A stretch of DNA of 64,000 nt from Schizochytrium sp. CCTCC M209059 (GCA_000818945.1 KN805379.1:151206-215205), one strand, 5' to 3'. Numbered from the stretch's first letter, positions 27,615 through 37,585 are shown. The notes: a model not told the origin generated them from the sequence alone. Numbers and translations: made by a program.

Positions 27615-29978
27615 ATGAGCTCGCGAATGGCCACCGCCTCGCGACCCCGACGCCGCCGCGCGCTCGCCGTGGCGCTGGCCCTCGCGTGCGCGTTCGCGGC
27701 CCTCGCGGGCGCCGACGCCGCCCACTTGCGCGCGCTCCAGGGCGCAGAAGAGGCCGCGGCCGCCGGGACCCAGCTCCGCGGAGCCGGCGTCGAGGCCGAC
27801 GAAGAGAAGCAGGAAGGCCTCGAGACGCCGAGCCCCGAGGTGGGTGCCGACGACAGCGACGCCGATGAGCCCCTTCTTAAGACGACGACCGTGGACGATG
27901 AGGAGGAGGAGGATACGGAGGAACACGTCATCGAATCGCCGATTCCCGAAAAAGCTTTCTCGGGTGATGAGGTGGCGTCGAAGGAGGCCGCGGCCGAAGC
28001 TGTGACCTTGACTCAAGCCAAGGGCGATGCAGATGATGATGACTACGTGGCTGATGATGCCGATCTCACACCTTATGCTAGACATATTCCAAAGTCCAAG
28101 GCGAAGGCAAAGACCACCTCTGACTCGACAGAGGAAGAAGGCGCCTCTGACGCCACGGAGATGCCTGAAGTTGTCCTTGCGTCCAAGCCGAAGGCTGTCG
28201 CTGGAGATTCTGATGTTGGAGCCAAAGCGGGACTTTTCAACGAAGAGGCAAGAACAAAGGAAGATGCAACGAAGGAAGTTGATGAGGCAAAAGAGGAGAA
28301 CGCAACGTCCAATATGTCGGAGAACGCAACGTCCAATGTGTCGGAGAACGCAACGACTCATGTGTCGGAGAACGCAACGTCCAAGGTGTCGTCCAGCTCA
28401 AATGAAGAAACCAAGAAAGAGGAAACAGACGACAAACTCACAAAGGCTGTGTCTAATGCAACAGCCACAGTTGCAACTCTTGCAACAGAAAATGCAACAC
28501 AGGCGGAGGCGACGAAAATCTCAACCAAGAATGAAAGCAAGAGCGAGACGAAGCATCCGGACGAGCACACAAAGTCGAAAGATGGTGAGCCATCTTCGGC
28601 ACCACTCGCAACAGAAGGTAATTTGACTCATATTGTCAAACCGATTGCCAATTCTACCTCAGCAACGAACCTGGAAAATGCTTCAACGGTCGCTCAACCT
28701 TTGACGCAGAAGAACTCGACGGTGGGCGGCGCGATCAAACCCTCTACTCCAAAGGTGAAGTCTGCAAACTCTACTGAGGAGTTGCCGAAAGGTGACACGA
28801 ACGATGCAGGTGCTCTTGACAAGGTCGCTGAGACGCCATCCCTGCCTCATAACACCTCAGCGTTATCGGGCGATATCGTAAAGCAAAAGGGTTCTGCAGT
28901 CACGAGTTCAAACAAGACCACCGTGCCTCCGACATCATCAGCAAATTCTACTGTTGTCCCCGGCCAAGATGCGGCGTTGAAATCAAGCGATATGCAAAGT
29001 GCTACTGCCATTCCTGATCTGAACAAAACTACGGAGTCTTCGAATGTTACCAGCACAGGTGCATCTCCATTCAGCGGCAAGGAGAGTGGTGACGAGGAGC
29101 TCTTAGAACTCGAGACCGATCTCAATGAAGCTGGCGATACAAAGAATAGTGAAGAGGATGCTGACCAAGAGGAGACCAGCGGGGATTCAGGCGCTGCTAC
29201 AGAAGATGGAGATGCGGGTCTTGATCTGGATCTTGATGCCGATGACGTTGATGCCAATAATGCTGATGATGCCGATGATGTCTCCAATGATGCCAATGGT
29301 GATGATGTCACTGATGATGTCGATGCCACTGATGACGCCAATGACACTGATGACGTCAATGGCGATGCAAATGATGCAGACGCTGATCTCAGCGATTCGG
29401 ACGCTACGACTTCGAAGTTTGACTGGGATGACAATGATAGTTCTGACGAGTTCGACAAAGAAAACAAGGACAAAGATGATGCTGAGTCGTGGCTGGCATC
29501 CAAGAAAGAAGCGTATGATGAGGACGATACATCGGCGCACGCGGATCCCTTTGCCGACTCGAAAACCCGAACGGATACGGACGCATACGAGGATGAGGAC
29601 TCCAATGGTGCCGTTGCGCCGCCAGATCCGCGAGGAGACTTGTATGAACAGGATGACTTCGGAGGTGTAGCCGCCAACTCAATGTCGGACAAGGATTGGG
29701 CTGAGTCATACCCCCCTTTCGTGAGCCACCACGTCCGATCGGAGAGCGGCAAAACATTTTGGGCTTTTCTCATTATGGGAGGTTTTGGTTACTTTCTGTA
29801 TCGTTGCGGACTGAAGCTTTTTGCGCTTACAAATGAAGACGATGAGCAATCGTACAGTGCGGTGCCAACTTCGGATCGATCATTCGATTTCGGAACGCGA
29901 GATCGCCGTCGGCGCGATTCTGGCTATTCCTCTTCAAACGGTGTGCCCATTACTCCTGATGTGTTGCGGATCAATTAG
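27615..29978 (+). CDS. Acidic, sequon-rich type I membrane protein
   Basis: Encodes 787 aa from the ATG at 27615. This start places a clean signal peptide at the N-terminus (basic RPRRRR, then an Ala/Leu core, cleavage near GADA-AHL at residue 35). An in-frame ATG at 27384 would bury it behind 77 Arg/Ala-rich residues. The mature part is strongly acidic and low in complexity. It has four units of an 8-residue repeat of the type ENATSNVS near residues 227-260, each with N-glycosylation sequons, many further NST/NKT/NTS sites up to about 490, and an Asp/Ala/Asn tract near 533-598. A single membrane helix (FWAFLIMGGFGYFLYRC, about 713-730) and a short cytosolic tail end the protein. It resembles a heavily glycosylated surface or cargo-binding protein; function unknown. 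Confidence 0.75.
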   Translation: MSSRMATASRPRRRRALAVALALACAFAALAGADAAHLRALQGAEEAAAAGTQLRGAGVEADEEKQEGLETPSPEVGADDSDADEPLLKTTTVDDEEEEDTEEHVIESPIPEKAFSGDEVASKEAAAEAVTLTQAKGDADDDDYVADDADLTPYARHIPKSKAKAKTTSDSTEEEGASDATEMPEVVLASKPKAVAGDSDVGAKAGLFNEEARTKEDATKEVDEAKEENATSNMSENATSNVSENATTHVSENATSKVSSSSNEETKKEETDDKLTKAVSNATATVATLATENATQAEATKISTKNESKSETKHPDEHTKSKDGEPSSAPLATEGNLTHIVKPIANSTSATNLENASTVAQPLTQKNSTVGGAIKPSTPKVKSANSTEELPKGDTNDAGALDKVAETPSLPHNTSALSGDIVKQKGSAVTSSNKTTVPPTSSANSTVVPGQDAALKSSDMQSATAIPDLNKTTESSNVTSTGASPFSGKESGDEELLELETDLNEAGDTKNSEEDADQEETSGDSGAATEDGDAGLDLDLDADDVDANNADDADDVSNDANGDDVTDDVDATDDANDTDDVNGDANDADADLSDSDATTSKFDWDDNDSSDEFDKENKDKDDAESWLASKKEAYDEDDTSAHADPFADSKTRTDTDAYEDEDSNGAVAPPDPRGDLYEQDDFGGVAANSMSDKDWAESYPPFVSHHVRSESGKTFWAFLIMGGFGYFLYRCGLKLFALTNEDDEQSYSAVPTSDRSFDFGTRDRRRRDSGYSSSNGVPITPDVLRIN

Positions 29979-30285
29979 ACCTGGGCTGGACGTCCAAAGA
30001 GAGAAAAAATAAAAAAAACAAAAAAGCTGAAGTTTGCATTTTTTCATTCAGAGAGCAAGAGAGCCGAAGGTAAGCGCTGCTGAAATTCATGACGAGAAAC
30101 TTGCCGCTTCGGCATGTGACAAAGCATCCGTTTCCTCGGCGTGTCCCTGCAGAATAGATTCGGTCATTGGAACATAGAGTGTCGCCATTTCATTTTATTG
30201 CTTTTCTTGTTCATTCTTTTATTTTGTTTTGTTTTGTTTCCTTTGCACGGTGTTTGGCTCGCCACGCTGGCATAGTCAAATCAGA
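29979..30285. other. Convergent 3' intergenic region
   Basis: An AT-rich block with AAAAAATAAAAAAAAC at about 30004-30020 follows the plus-strand stop codon and may serve as polyadenylation signal. The rest is T-rich. No gene. Confidence 0.5.
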
Positions 30286-32595
30286 TCAATCAGATTCAGA
30301 ATCTGCGTCATCGCCGTCGTCATCGCCGCCGTCGTCCTCCTCTTCATTTCCTTGAGGTTCGACAGCATTGGCACTATCGTTGTCGGCCTCGTCGGTCTCG
30401 ACGACGGTGTAGTCTTGGTCATCCTGCTCGACCTGAATGCCATCCACGTGGTTATTGATCTCCTTGGTCACATCCCAGTCCGGAAAGGTCTCATCGATGA
30501 GAACAGTCATGTCAGGATGGGTAAAGAACTGCATCGAAGAAATAGGAAGATCGTTCTGGCGGCGCCAAAGCATTTCCTCAGCAAGCTGCGCGGTGTTTTC
30601 AGAAACGGCACGCTGCAGCTTTGACTTCCACGTCGGACGGAACGAAGAGCCGCCCATTGTCACAAAGCAGTGGGAGCCGGTGCCAACGGTAATGAGCCAG
30701 AGCTTCTTGGACTCGTCGAGGATGAAGTCAAAGCAAGCCTCTTGCACGGCTGCCGTAGACCGCGGAAGCGTGCTCGCGCGACCATTTGGATCCTCATCAG
30801 CGCCCTCCTCTTCGCTACCGCGTTGGCGGCGCATAATAGCATAGAGCGCGTAAATCATGCGCGCTTTCATGTGCGGGCGCAAGACCGTGTTCACATAGTT
30901 CGAGTCGTTGCCCATTTCGGTGAGGTAGGTCTGCAAGCTGTTAAAGGACATGTACAGCTCACTGGATTTGAGAAGCTTCTTGTTGGCAGACTTTTGCTCA
31001 CTGGTGATGTGGGCCGCCTTCTTGTAGTCCGAATCGTGGCGCGAGAAGGGCTGGTACTTGATGACAGAGCGCAAGACGGCGCCGTCCGAGTAGTAGACGA
31101 TCATGGGTTTGTCCGAGACAATGACAGCATACGTGCGAATGATGAACTTGCGCTCCTCGATGAGGAGCGGGTTGTTGATGTACAGCTGGACCACGGCGCG
31201 GTTTTTGGTCTCCTTGCGCAACTCTTTGACGCTTTTTTCCGACTTTTCCAGCTGTTCGTAGACGCTGTCGGCACTCTTCATGTAGTTGTCACCGGGCACG
31301 GTGAACTTGCGCACGTAGGCGACACCAAAGTCTGTCATAGTCTCGTTCGTGCAGTGCTCCTTGAGTTTGGCGCGCTCCTCGAGACGGAAGAGACGCCACG
31401 TCAGCGGGTAAAAGTCTGGCTTGAGCTTGCACTCGGGGACCTTTTCGGCAAAGTTCTGAATGTGAAAGTACTGGTCGGCCTTGTTTTGCGGAAGAAAGAT
31501 CGGGCAGAGCGTGATGCGGTTCTCGTCGACCTTGAATTGCGCGGGGCACTTGTTTTCGTCGCCGAGAATGAGGGGCGTCTTTTTGCTCGACTTGGCGGAC
31601 TGCTTGTACCCGAGGAGCTTAAGCGCCCGGCCCATATCGTTCTTCTTATGCATGTGCGCATACGTTGCGTCGCTGCGCAGTTCCTGCACAAACTTGGCAA
31701 AGTCCGGGTCGGGTTCGCGCAGGGCGTAGACGTCCCGGCGACTCAGCCCGCCAGCCATGGCGGCGTCCTCGGTTTCGCCCTCGGCATTTTCGTTCTCGTT
31801 ATCCTCGGTGTCGGTCGAGTCAGCCTGCGCAGCGGCCTCGAGCTTCTTCTCAACGATTGGGCCGCGCGAGGTGGCAAGGGCAAAGTAATCAATGAGCTCC
31901 TTGTTCCCGTGAATCTTGACGCCGCCGGCGTCGAGCTCGGCAGCACTGACATCGTATCCACCCAGGCTCATGTCCATCCTCCCAGGGGACATTTTCGCAA
32001 TGCGGCGAGCGATACGCGTGTTGACGCGCTTTTCCATCTTGAGAACCTCCTCCTTGGTCTTGATGAGGTCGAGTGTTTTGTCATCGGCTTCCTTGTCCGG
32101 GTCACCCGTCGCGACAAATGGGAGAAGCTCGCCGCCGTTGAGGACGCGCTCGATGCGGTCCTTTTCGAAGTCGAAGTGCGGTTTGTTGACTGCGCCGGCC
32201 CGCACAAGAAGAAGTTCCGTCTTGGCCGTGTCTTCCACGATGCCGGCAACCTCTGTGTTTCTGTGCGTGCGGCGGGAAGTGGATTGGGCCTTGCTCATAA
32301 CGCTCTCCGTGGGCAGGTAGAAGACCTCCCCATACAGGTGCTTTTGCGCGAACGACATGTCCAAGAAGGCGATGCATACCGCGGACACGATGATCATGAA
32401 AAGCCTCGTCAGGCACGCGCTCTCGCTCTTGTTTTCGCTCGACTTGCGCTTCTCCATCTTGTCGTCCTCCTCCACATCATCGTCGTCTTCCTCGTTCTCG
32501 CTGCTCACGCCCTCCTCCAACAGCGACTTCTTGCTTCTGCGTCTCTTGGCGCTGGCGCCTTCGCGGTCGCCGCTGCCGCCGCCGCCGCCGCCCAT
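30286..32595 (-). CDS. Membrane-anchored tubulin-tyrosine-ligase-like (TTL) family protein
   Basis: Encodes 769 aa from the ATG at 32595. A Gly-rich, then basic/acidic N-terminus precedes one hydrophobic helix (TRLFMIIVSAVCIAFLDM, about 63-80), which reads as a signal anchor. A charged spacer follows. Residues about 365-670 match the TTL fold: QYFHIQNFAE, WRLFRLEERAKL, RAVVQLYINNPLLIEERKF, IIRTYAVIVSDKPMIVYYSD and CFDFILDESKKLWLITV. In active TTL enzymes the last block normally reads WLLEVN, with Glu and Asn binding magnesium; here it is WLITVG, so activity is doubtful. Sequons at N417 (NET) and N563 (NDS) would suit a luminal domain. The acidic C-terminus ends in DDGDDADSESD. Normal TTL proteins are soluble amino-acid ligases acting on tubulin in the cytosol. 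Confidence 0.82.
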   Translation of the reverse strand: MGGGGGGSGDREGASAKRRRSKKSLLEEGVSSENEEDDDDVEEDDKMEKRKSSENKSESACLTRLFMIIVSAVCIAFLDMSFAQKHLYGEVFYLPTESVMSKAQSTSRRTHRNTEVAGIVEDTAKTELLLVRAGAVNKPHFDFEKDRIERVLNGGELLPFVATGDPDKEADDKTLDLIKTKEEVLKMEKRVNTRIARRIAKMSPGRMDMSLGGYDVSAAELDAGGVKIHGNKELIDYFALATSRGPIVEKKLEAAAQADSTDTEDNENENAEGETEDAAMAGGLSRRDVYALREPDPDFAKFVQELRSDATYAHMHKKNDMGRALKLLGYKQSAKSSKKTPLILGDENKCPAQFKVDENRITLCPIFLPQNKADQYFHIQNFAEKVPECKLKPDFYPLTWRLFRLEERAKLKEHCTNETMTDFGVAYVRKFTVPGDNYMKSADSVYEQLEKSEKSVKELRKETKNRAVVQLYINNPLLIEERKFIIRTYAVIVSDKPMIVYYSDGAVLRSVIKYQPFSRHDSDYKKAAHITSEQKSANKKLLKSSELYMSFNSLQTYLTEMGNDSNYVNTVLRPHMKARMIYALYAIMRRQRGSEEEGADEDPNGRASTLPRSTAAVQEACFDFILDESKKLWLITVGTGSHCFVTMGGSSFRPTWKSKLQRAVSENTAQLAEEMLWRRQNDLPISSMQFFTHPDMTVLIDETFPDWDVTKEINNHVDGIQVEQDDQDYTVVETDEADNDSANAVEPQGNEEEDDGGDDDGDDADSESD

Positions 32596-32971
32596 CGCCC
32601 TGATTTCCCTCGTCCGCGCGCAGCCTTCGTCCGCAGCGCGCGAGCCCGAGACCAGCTCGCCAAACAGGGTTTCCACGCCGCTTTCGAGGCTCGACGGCTC
32701 CAAACCGCTTTGTTGCCGATTGTGCAGTAAAATTCTCTGTCGAGAGCGCCCCGCGTGCTTTCATTTTTTCAAGGTCCAGGAGAGGGAGGATTGCCAGTGA
32801 GTGGGTTGGGAGGGCGGGCGGCGGGCGTGTTGGGCGAGCTTCGATCTAGTTGGGGCAAGGCCGGAGAGCAAGGGTTGGTGTGGAAGTGGCAGGGCGCATT
32901 GCACGGATCGAGAGATAGTCTATAAAACAATTAACAGCCGCAGCAAATTTTGTTTTTGCATTTTCCTACAT

Positions 32972-33481
32972 TTATACATTAGAGAAATGAATGGCGGGCT
33001 TCCGGACCTCAACTTCCACAGTGAGCCAAATCAGCATGACAATGGAGTCTAGCAAGTCGACCTTGCATGGAGCACCCTTAAGTATTATTTTGAAGAGCAT
33101 GGCATTGACTTCATCTTGATAAGAATCGGTCTGATCGATCTGCAGGACCGACCACCAACGTTGCTGCGTTGCCTCCTCGTTCACGCACCTTGAAGTCAAG
33201 CATGATCCTCGCATAGACACTCCTTGTGCGTCCCGAAGCTTGTCCATATCTTGCTTTAATACTTCGCCACAGTGGTTGCTGCCCAGCTGGACCACTGCGA
33301 CCCTCTGCAGAACGTCCGCGCCACTCACCGCATCGAAAATACGACTTCCACCACCATCTTCCGCATTTGCGTTGACGAACCAGAAACACGCACCCGTCTC
33401 GTCACCATGAGACACAATCCCCCATGAACCAACCTCCTCTGCGCCGCTGGTCAGGTCATCTTCTCCCCCACCCTCGCTCAA
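32972..33481 (-). CDS. Orphan coding segment without an in-frame ATG near its 5' end
   Basis: The frame is open from about 33534 down to a stop at 32972. The stretch after 33430 looks like normal globular protein (WGIVSHGDETGACFWFVNAN, then VAVVQLGSNHCGEVLKQDMD and VLQIDQTDSYQDEVNAMLFK). The first possible start codon is a TTG at 33481; the first ATG lies far downstream. The simplest reading is the terminal exon of a spliced gene whose first exon I could not find, or a 5'-truncated remnant. I recognise no family. A near-terminal hydrophobic stretch (LLDSIVMLIWLTV) is present. Confidence 0.4.
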   Translation of the reverse strand: MSEGGGEDDLTSGAEEVGSWGIVSHGDETGACFWFVNANAEDGGGSRIFDAVSGADVLQRVAVVQLGSNHCGEVLKQDMDKLRDAQGVSMRGSCLTSRCVNEEATQQRWWSVLQIDQTDSYQDEVNAMLFKIILKGAPCKVDLLDSIVMLIWLTVEVEVRKPAIHFSNV

Positions 33482-33534
33482 GGCTTGCCTTCGCTCGCGC
33501 TGTTCTCCTCGCCAAGTCGTGCGTTTTCCCGGTG

Positions 33535-34052
33535 GGCTTCACAGGTTTTCCCGGCCTCCTCACTCGTCTTGGCGAGCCCAACGTCCCCCCCTTCCCGCTC
33601 CCGCTGCTGCTCGCGCTGCCGCTCGCGCTGCCGCGCGCCTTGTGCTCCTCCTCCCGCTCCTCGTCGCCGAGTCCGCCCGCGCCCGCGTGCACGTATGGGT
33701 GGGTGGGTAGTATTTCCCGGTCCGCGGCCGCAGGCATTGACCGGCACGTGCACGTGCACGCGCACGCCGCGGCGCCGCGCCCTACGGCGACAGACGCGGG
33801 CCCAGATCGCCTCCGCCCGCGACGCCTCGAGACGCCGCGCAGCGCGACGCCACGCCACGCCACGCCACGCCACGCGACGCGACGCCACGCCACGCCGCGC
33901 AGCGCGAGCTCCGCGCAGCGCGCGCTCCGAGCGGGCCGAGACTGGGGAAGCCAGGCGCGCAGGACCAAGAAGTCCGCGTCCGCGTGGAGATATCGCAAGC
34001 GAGCTAGCTAGCTAGCTAGCTAGCGAGCGAGCGAGCAAGCAAGCGGGCGAGC
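33535..34052. promoter_or_regulatory. Upstream region of the TPR gene, with TAGC/GAGC repeat leader
   Basis: Very GC-rich; contains a (CGCCA)n-like tract at about 33847-33900 and a tetranucleotide tract of TAGC then GAGC/AAGC units at 34004-34050 that runs directly into the ATG of the TPR gene. No separate gene is supported. Confidence 0.5.
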
Positions 34053-37000
34053 ATGCGCGGGGCGCTGACCGAGCTGCGCAGGCGGCTGTCGAGCCTGTCG
34101 CGCGAGGACGAGGACGCCGAGGTCCCGCAGCCCATCATTGATATGCGCAGCATCGCGCTGCGCTCCGTCATCGAGGTGCGCGACGGCGTCCTCGCAGGCA
34201 GCTTGGTCCCCGGCGTCGAGCTGTACACGGCCATCCGAAACCTCTCCGAGACTATCTACGCGGGGACAAGCATTACAGTCAGCCACGTCAACACGGATGG
34301 CTCCATCGAAGGCTACGTCTATTGCGTGAACGAAATCATCACCTTCACGCCCGGCGTGGACGCCGTCAAGATCGAGCGCAAAGACTGGACCACCGAAGAC
34401 GTGGCGCAGTATGTGATCCCGAAATGCGTCGACCCCGATAAATACATTTACATTCACACTCTTGACGAAGCCAATGTTGGCGCCGAGCTCGAAGGCACCT
34501 TTGTGAGCCAAGCGCGCCGCTGCCGCTTCGCCGACCTGGTGGCGGCTCTGGAGAAACACTTTGGCGAAGCGTCGTCGAACGCGTTCGTCTGGCTCGACAT
34601 CTTTTGCGCCAACCAACCTCTGCTTAACCGTCGGGTCAAGGAAACGCCTCCAGGGATCATCAAGGAAAGAGAGGCGTACATGAACAAAGGGCTCCACCGC
34701 GCCATTTCACTCTTCACTGACGTTGTCGTCTTTTTCGATCGCTGGGACGAGCCTGCGCCGCTCAAGCGTGCTTGGTGCGTCTGGGAGATCCTCGGCGCAA
34801 TTCAAAATGAAAAACCCATCAGCGTTGCTTTCCCCCCTGGGCAGGAGGAAGACTTTGTGCAACGGCTGCGCACAGAACCCGGAAAGATTGCCGAGATCAT
34901 GGCCGAAAATAATGACATGCGGAACGCAGAGTGCTACAAAGAGGAGGACAAGGTCATGATTCGAAACGCTGTGGAAAGAACCGTGCAAGGGGGCTACGTC
35001 AAACTCAACGCGACAATCAACAATCGTCTACGCGAATGGCATGCTCAAATGGCACGTAACGCGGTCGCCCATGCCCGTCAGCACGGCAGTGACCCTAAAG
35101 ACCTTGCTGAGATCCTTCTTGCAGCCGGCTACCTTTTGCACGAACAAGGCGAGTACGAAGAGGCTCTGAAGAACCATCAAGAGGCCCTCGTCATTTACAA
35201 GAAGGTTCTTCCGCCCCGTCATCCCGACATTGCGAGCGCGATGAATAGCATTGCTCTGGCCTACGACGCAAAAGGCATGTACAAGGAGGCCCTAGCGTAT
35301 CTCCAAGACGCACTCAGCATTCGGAAAGAAGCATATGGTGAATGTGACTTGCATGTGGCGCGAGTGCTTCACAGCATCGCCTCCGTGTACCAATCCCAAG
35401 CTCTATACAGCGACTCTCTTGCTCACTTTGCTCAAGCATTAGACATCAAGCGAAAGCGTCTCGGTGAGCGTAACACTGAGGTTGCCTCCACACTCAGCAG
35501 CATTGCTCTGGTGCGGATTCGATTGAGACAATACGACGAGGCCTTCAGTCTGAACGAGCTAACGCTAAGTATCCGCAAGGAGGTTCTCAACAGTCGCCAC
35601 TTTTCTGTCGCTCTGACGCTGAATGACATGGCTCTTATTTACCGGTACCAAGGCCATTATGTGCGAGCTTTGCAGCTTTATAAGGAGGCGCTGTCCATTC
35701 TCGAAGAAGGACTCGGGGAGGGACACCATCGAGTGGCCACCACTCTCACCAACTTGGCAGGAGTGTATAGCTTATGTGAGCAATACGACGAGGCCTTGCG
35801 GCGCAACGAAAGAGCACTGCTTATCTACCGCGAGGCATTTGGCGATCAACATACTTCAGTGGCTACCGCGCTCAACAATATCGCGGTGATTTATGTTGCA
35901 CAAGGGCGCTACAGGAACGCCTTGTCCTTTTACGAACAGGCTCTTGCCATCAATCGAGTGGCTCTCTCCGACCATCACCCCTCTGTGGCGGCCACGCTGA
36001 AGAACATCGCGGGCGTGTATGAAGAGTGCAATCGCCACGAAGAGGCTTTAGAGTGTTTCCAAGAAGCTCTGGAAATTTTTCAAAATGTCTTCGGCCTCGA
36101 GCATTCGGATGTAGCTAAGACGCTCAGCAATATCGCACTCGTGCAGCTGCGAAAAGGATGTCCAGAGCTCGCTCTTGTGAGCTACGAGCAAGCGTTGAAT
36201 ATCTTCGAGCAACTCGACGCCGATCATCTCCCCGAGGTTGCAAACACGTTGAGCAGGATTGCTGAAGTTCACCTGTCGCAAGGATGTCACGAAGAGGCCC
36301 TGCAAAAGTTCAAAAAGTCCTTTGACGTGAGTGCGCGAGCGTACGGCCCCAGGGATCCTTTAGTGGCAATTGCCATGACCAGGATCGCGACTACTCTTGA
36401 CGCGCAAGGCCATGTCGAGGACGCTCTTGTCCTCCTGAGCAGAGCATTGGAGATTCACAAAGAAGCACCCATTGACTCGCATGCTGATGTCGCGCGTGTT
36501 TTGGAAAGCATGGCTTCACTCCAAGCGAAACTGGGCCAGAACGTGAATGCCCTGCGTTCGTACAGAGGAGCGCTCTTCATCGTAGAGGATGTTCTTGGCG
36601 ACAAAGATCCGTCCGTAGTGCGGATTCTTAGCTCCATGGCTAATGTACATAGTGCACAAGGCGACTCTGTGAGCGCGCTCACCTGTTATCGCAAGGCCTT
36701 GCGTATTAGCGAGGCGTTCGAGAACTCGGAGCCACTTGAGGCATCAATCCTGAATCGAATTGGGCGCACCTTTGACGGGCAGGGTCTTTATGACGAGGCC
36801 CTCGAATTCTTCTGTCAAGCACTCGATGTAGGAGAGCGGGCACACGGCCCTCACGATCCGTTTCTGGCTGACGTGCTTAACAGCATTGCTCTGGTGCGGG
36901 TCTCGCAAGGTCTTCCTAATATGGCTCACGGTCCGCTCGAACAAAGTTGGGCAATCTACAAAGAGTCGCCCAAGGATAAGCGAGAAATGAGTCGCCTTGT

Positions 37001-37331
37001 CTCTACGTTTCACGACGTTGCTATGGCGTATGTGCTAGCAAAGCGCTATGAGCTTGCCGCATACTCATACCAGAAAGCTCTTGGCCATTTTCGCGAGGCA
37101 CTCGGCGAACGGCACGGTTCGGTGGCGACCGTGCTTTACAACTTTGGGTTGGTCGTCTTCCGTCTTGGAGACAAAGCGAGAGCACTGGATTACTTTGTTG
37201 AGGCAAAGAGCATCCGGCAGGAGCTCTTCGGGAATTATCACATCTCCACGCGGGAGATACAAGACTGCATCGAAGCCTGTACCATCGAGTCTGCTTCTCT
37301 ATCTGTCCCTTCGCATATCTTGACTCCTTGA
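34053..37331 (+). CDS. TPR-repeat protein with TIR-like N-terminal domain
   Basis: Encodes 1,092 aa from the ATG at 34053. Residues about 140-270 contain the conserved set TFVSQARRCRFADLVAALE, FVWLDIFCANQP and PLKRAWCVWEILGAI. This pattern recurs at the N-terminus of many algal, protist and bacterial TPR proteins and looks TIR-like; that fold is my inference. From about 350 to 1070 there are 17 consecutive 42-residue TPR units of the kinesin-light-chain type, most beginning VA-TL--IA and containing EAL--Y-EAL-I. Such architectures are usually signalling or scaffold proteins, some in innate-immunity-like roles. There is no NB-ARC/ATPase module between the two parts. The DNA-level repeats are diverged, so the array is old. 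Confidence 0.85.
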   Translation: MRGALTELRRRLSSLSREDEDAEVPQPIIDMRSIALRSVIEVRDGVLAGSLVPGVELYTAIRNLSETIYAGTSITVSHVNTDGSIEGYVYCVNEIITFTPGVDAVKIERKDWTTEDVAQYVIPKCVDPDKYIYIHTLDEANVGAELEGTFVSQARRCRFADLVAALEKHFGEASSNAFVWLDIFCANQPLLNRRVKETPPGIIKEREAYMNKGLHRAISLFTDVVVFFDRWDEPAPLKRAWCVWEILGAIQNEKPISVAFPPGQEEDFVQRLRTEPGKIAEIMAENNDMRNAECYKEEDKVMIRNAVERTVQGGYVKLNATINNRLREWHAQMARNAVAHARQHGSDPKDLAEILLAAGYLLHEQGEYEEALKNHQEALVIYKKVLPPRHPDIASAMNSIALAYDAKGMYKEALAYLQDALSIRKEAYGECDLHVARVLHSIASVYQSQALYSDSLAHFAQALDIKRKRLGERNTEVASTLSSIALVRIRLRQYDEAFSLNELTLSIRKEVLNSRHFSVALTLNDMALIYRYQGHYVRALQLYKEALSILEEGLGEGHHRVATTLTNLAGVYSLCEQYDEALRRNERALLIYREAFGDQHTSVATALNNIAVIYVAQGRYRNALSFYEQALAINRVALSDHHPSVAATLKNIAGVYEECNRHEEALECFQEALEIFQNVFGLEHSDVAKTLSNIALVQLRKGCPELALVSYEQALNIFEQLDADHLPEVANTLSRIAEVHLSQGCHEEALQKFKKSFDVSARAYGPRDPLVAIAMTRIATTLDAQGHVEDALVLLSRALEIHKEAPIDSHADVARVLESMASLQAKLGQNVNALRSYRGALFIVEDVLGDKDPSVVRILSSMANVHSAQGDSVSALTCYRKALRISEAFENSEPLEASILNRIGRTFDGQGLYDEALEFFCQALDVGERAHGPHDPFLADVLNSIALVRVSQGLPNMAHGPLEQSWAIYKESPKDKREMSRLVSTFHDVAMAYVLAKRYELAAYSYQKALGHFREALGERHGSVATVLYNFGLVVFRLGDKARALDYFVEAKSIRQELFGNYHISTREIQDCIEACTIESASLSVPSHILTP

Positions 37332-37585
37332 GAGAGAGTATTTCGTCGATGGCATCTATCTCTGCACGATCGATCAAGCAATCAGATTATGTATTTCTAG
37401 ATTAAACTTTTGTATGTATGATGTACGTGCCTTTTTGAAGGAATGTGTCTGCTGATGATGATCATCGTTTGTAAGCAAGGTAGGACTCGACGCTCATAAC
37501 ATGTTTGTCGTGACCTCCTCTCCTTGCAGCTGTCGGTGACAGAGATCAATAAACGAACTAGCATAGATCTGGGGGTCGTGCCGCG

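Noticed and set aside
30670..32730. 686-codon plus-strand open frame
   Set aside because: Exact antisense of the TTL-like gene, which has recognised domains.
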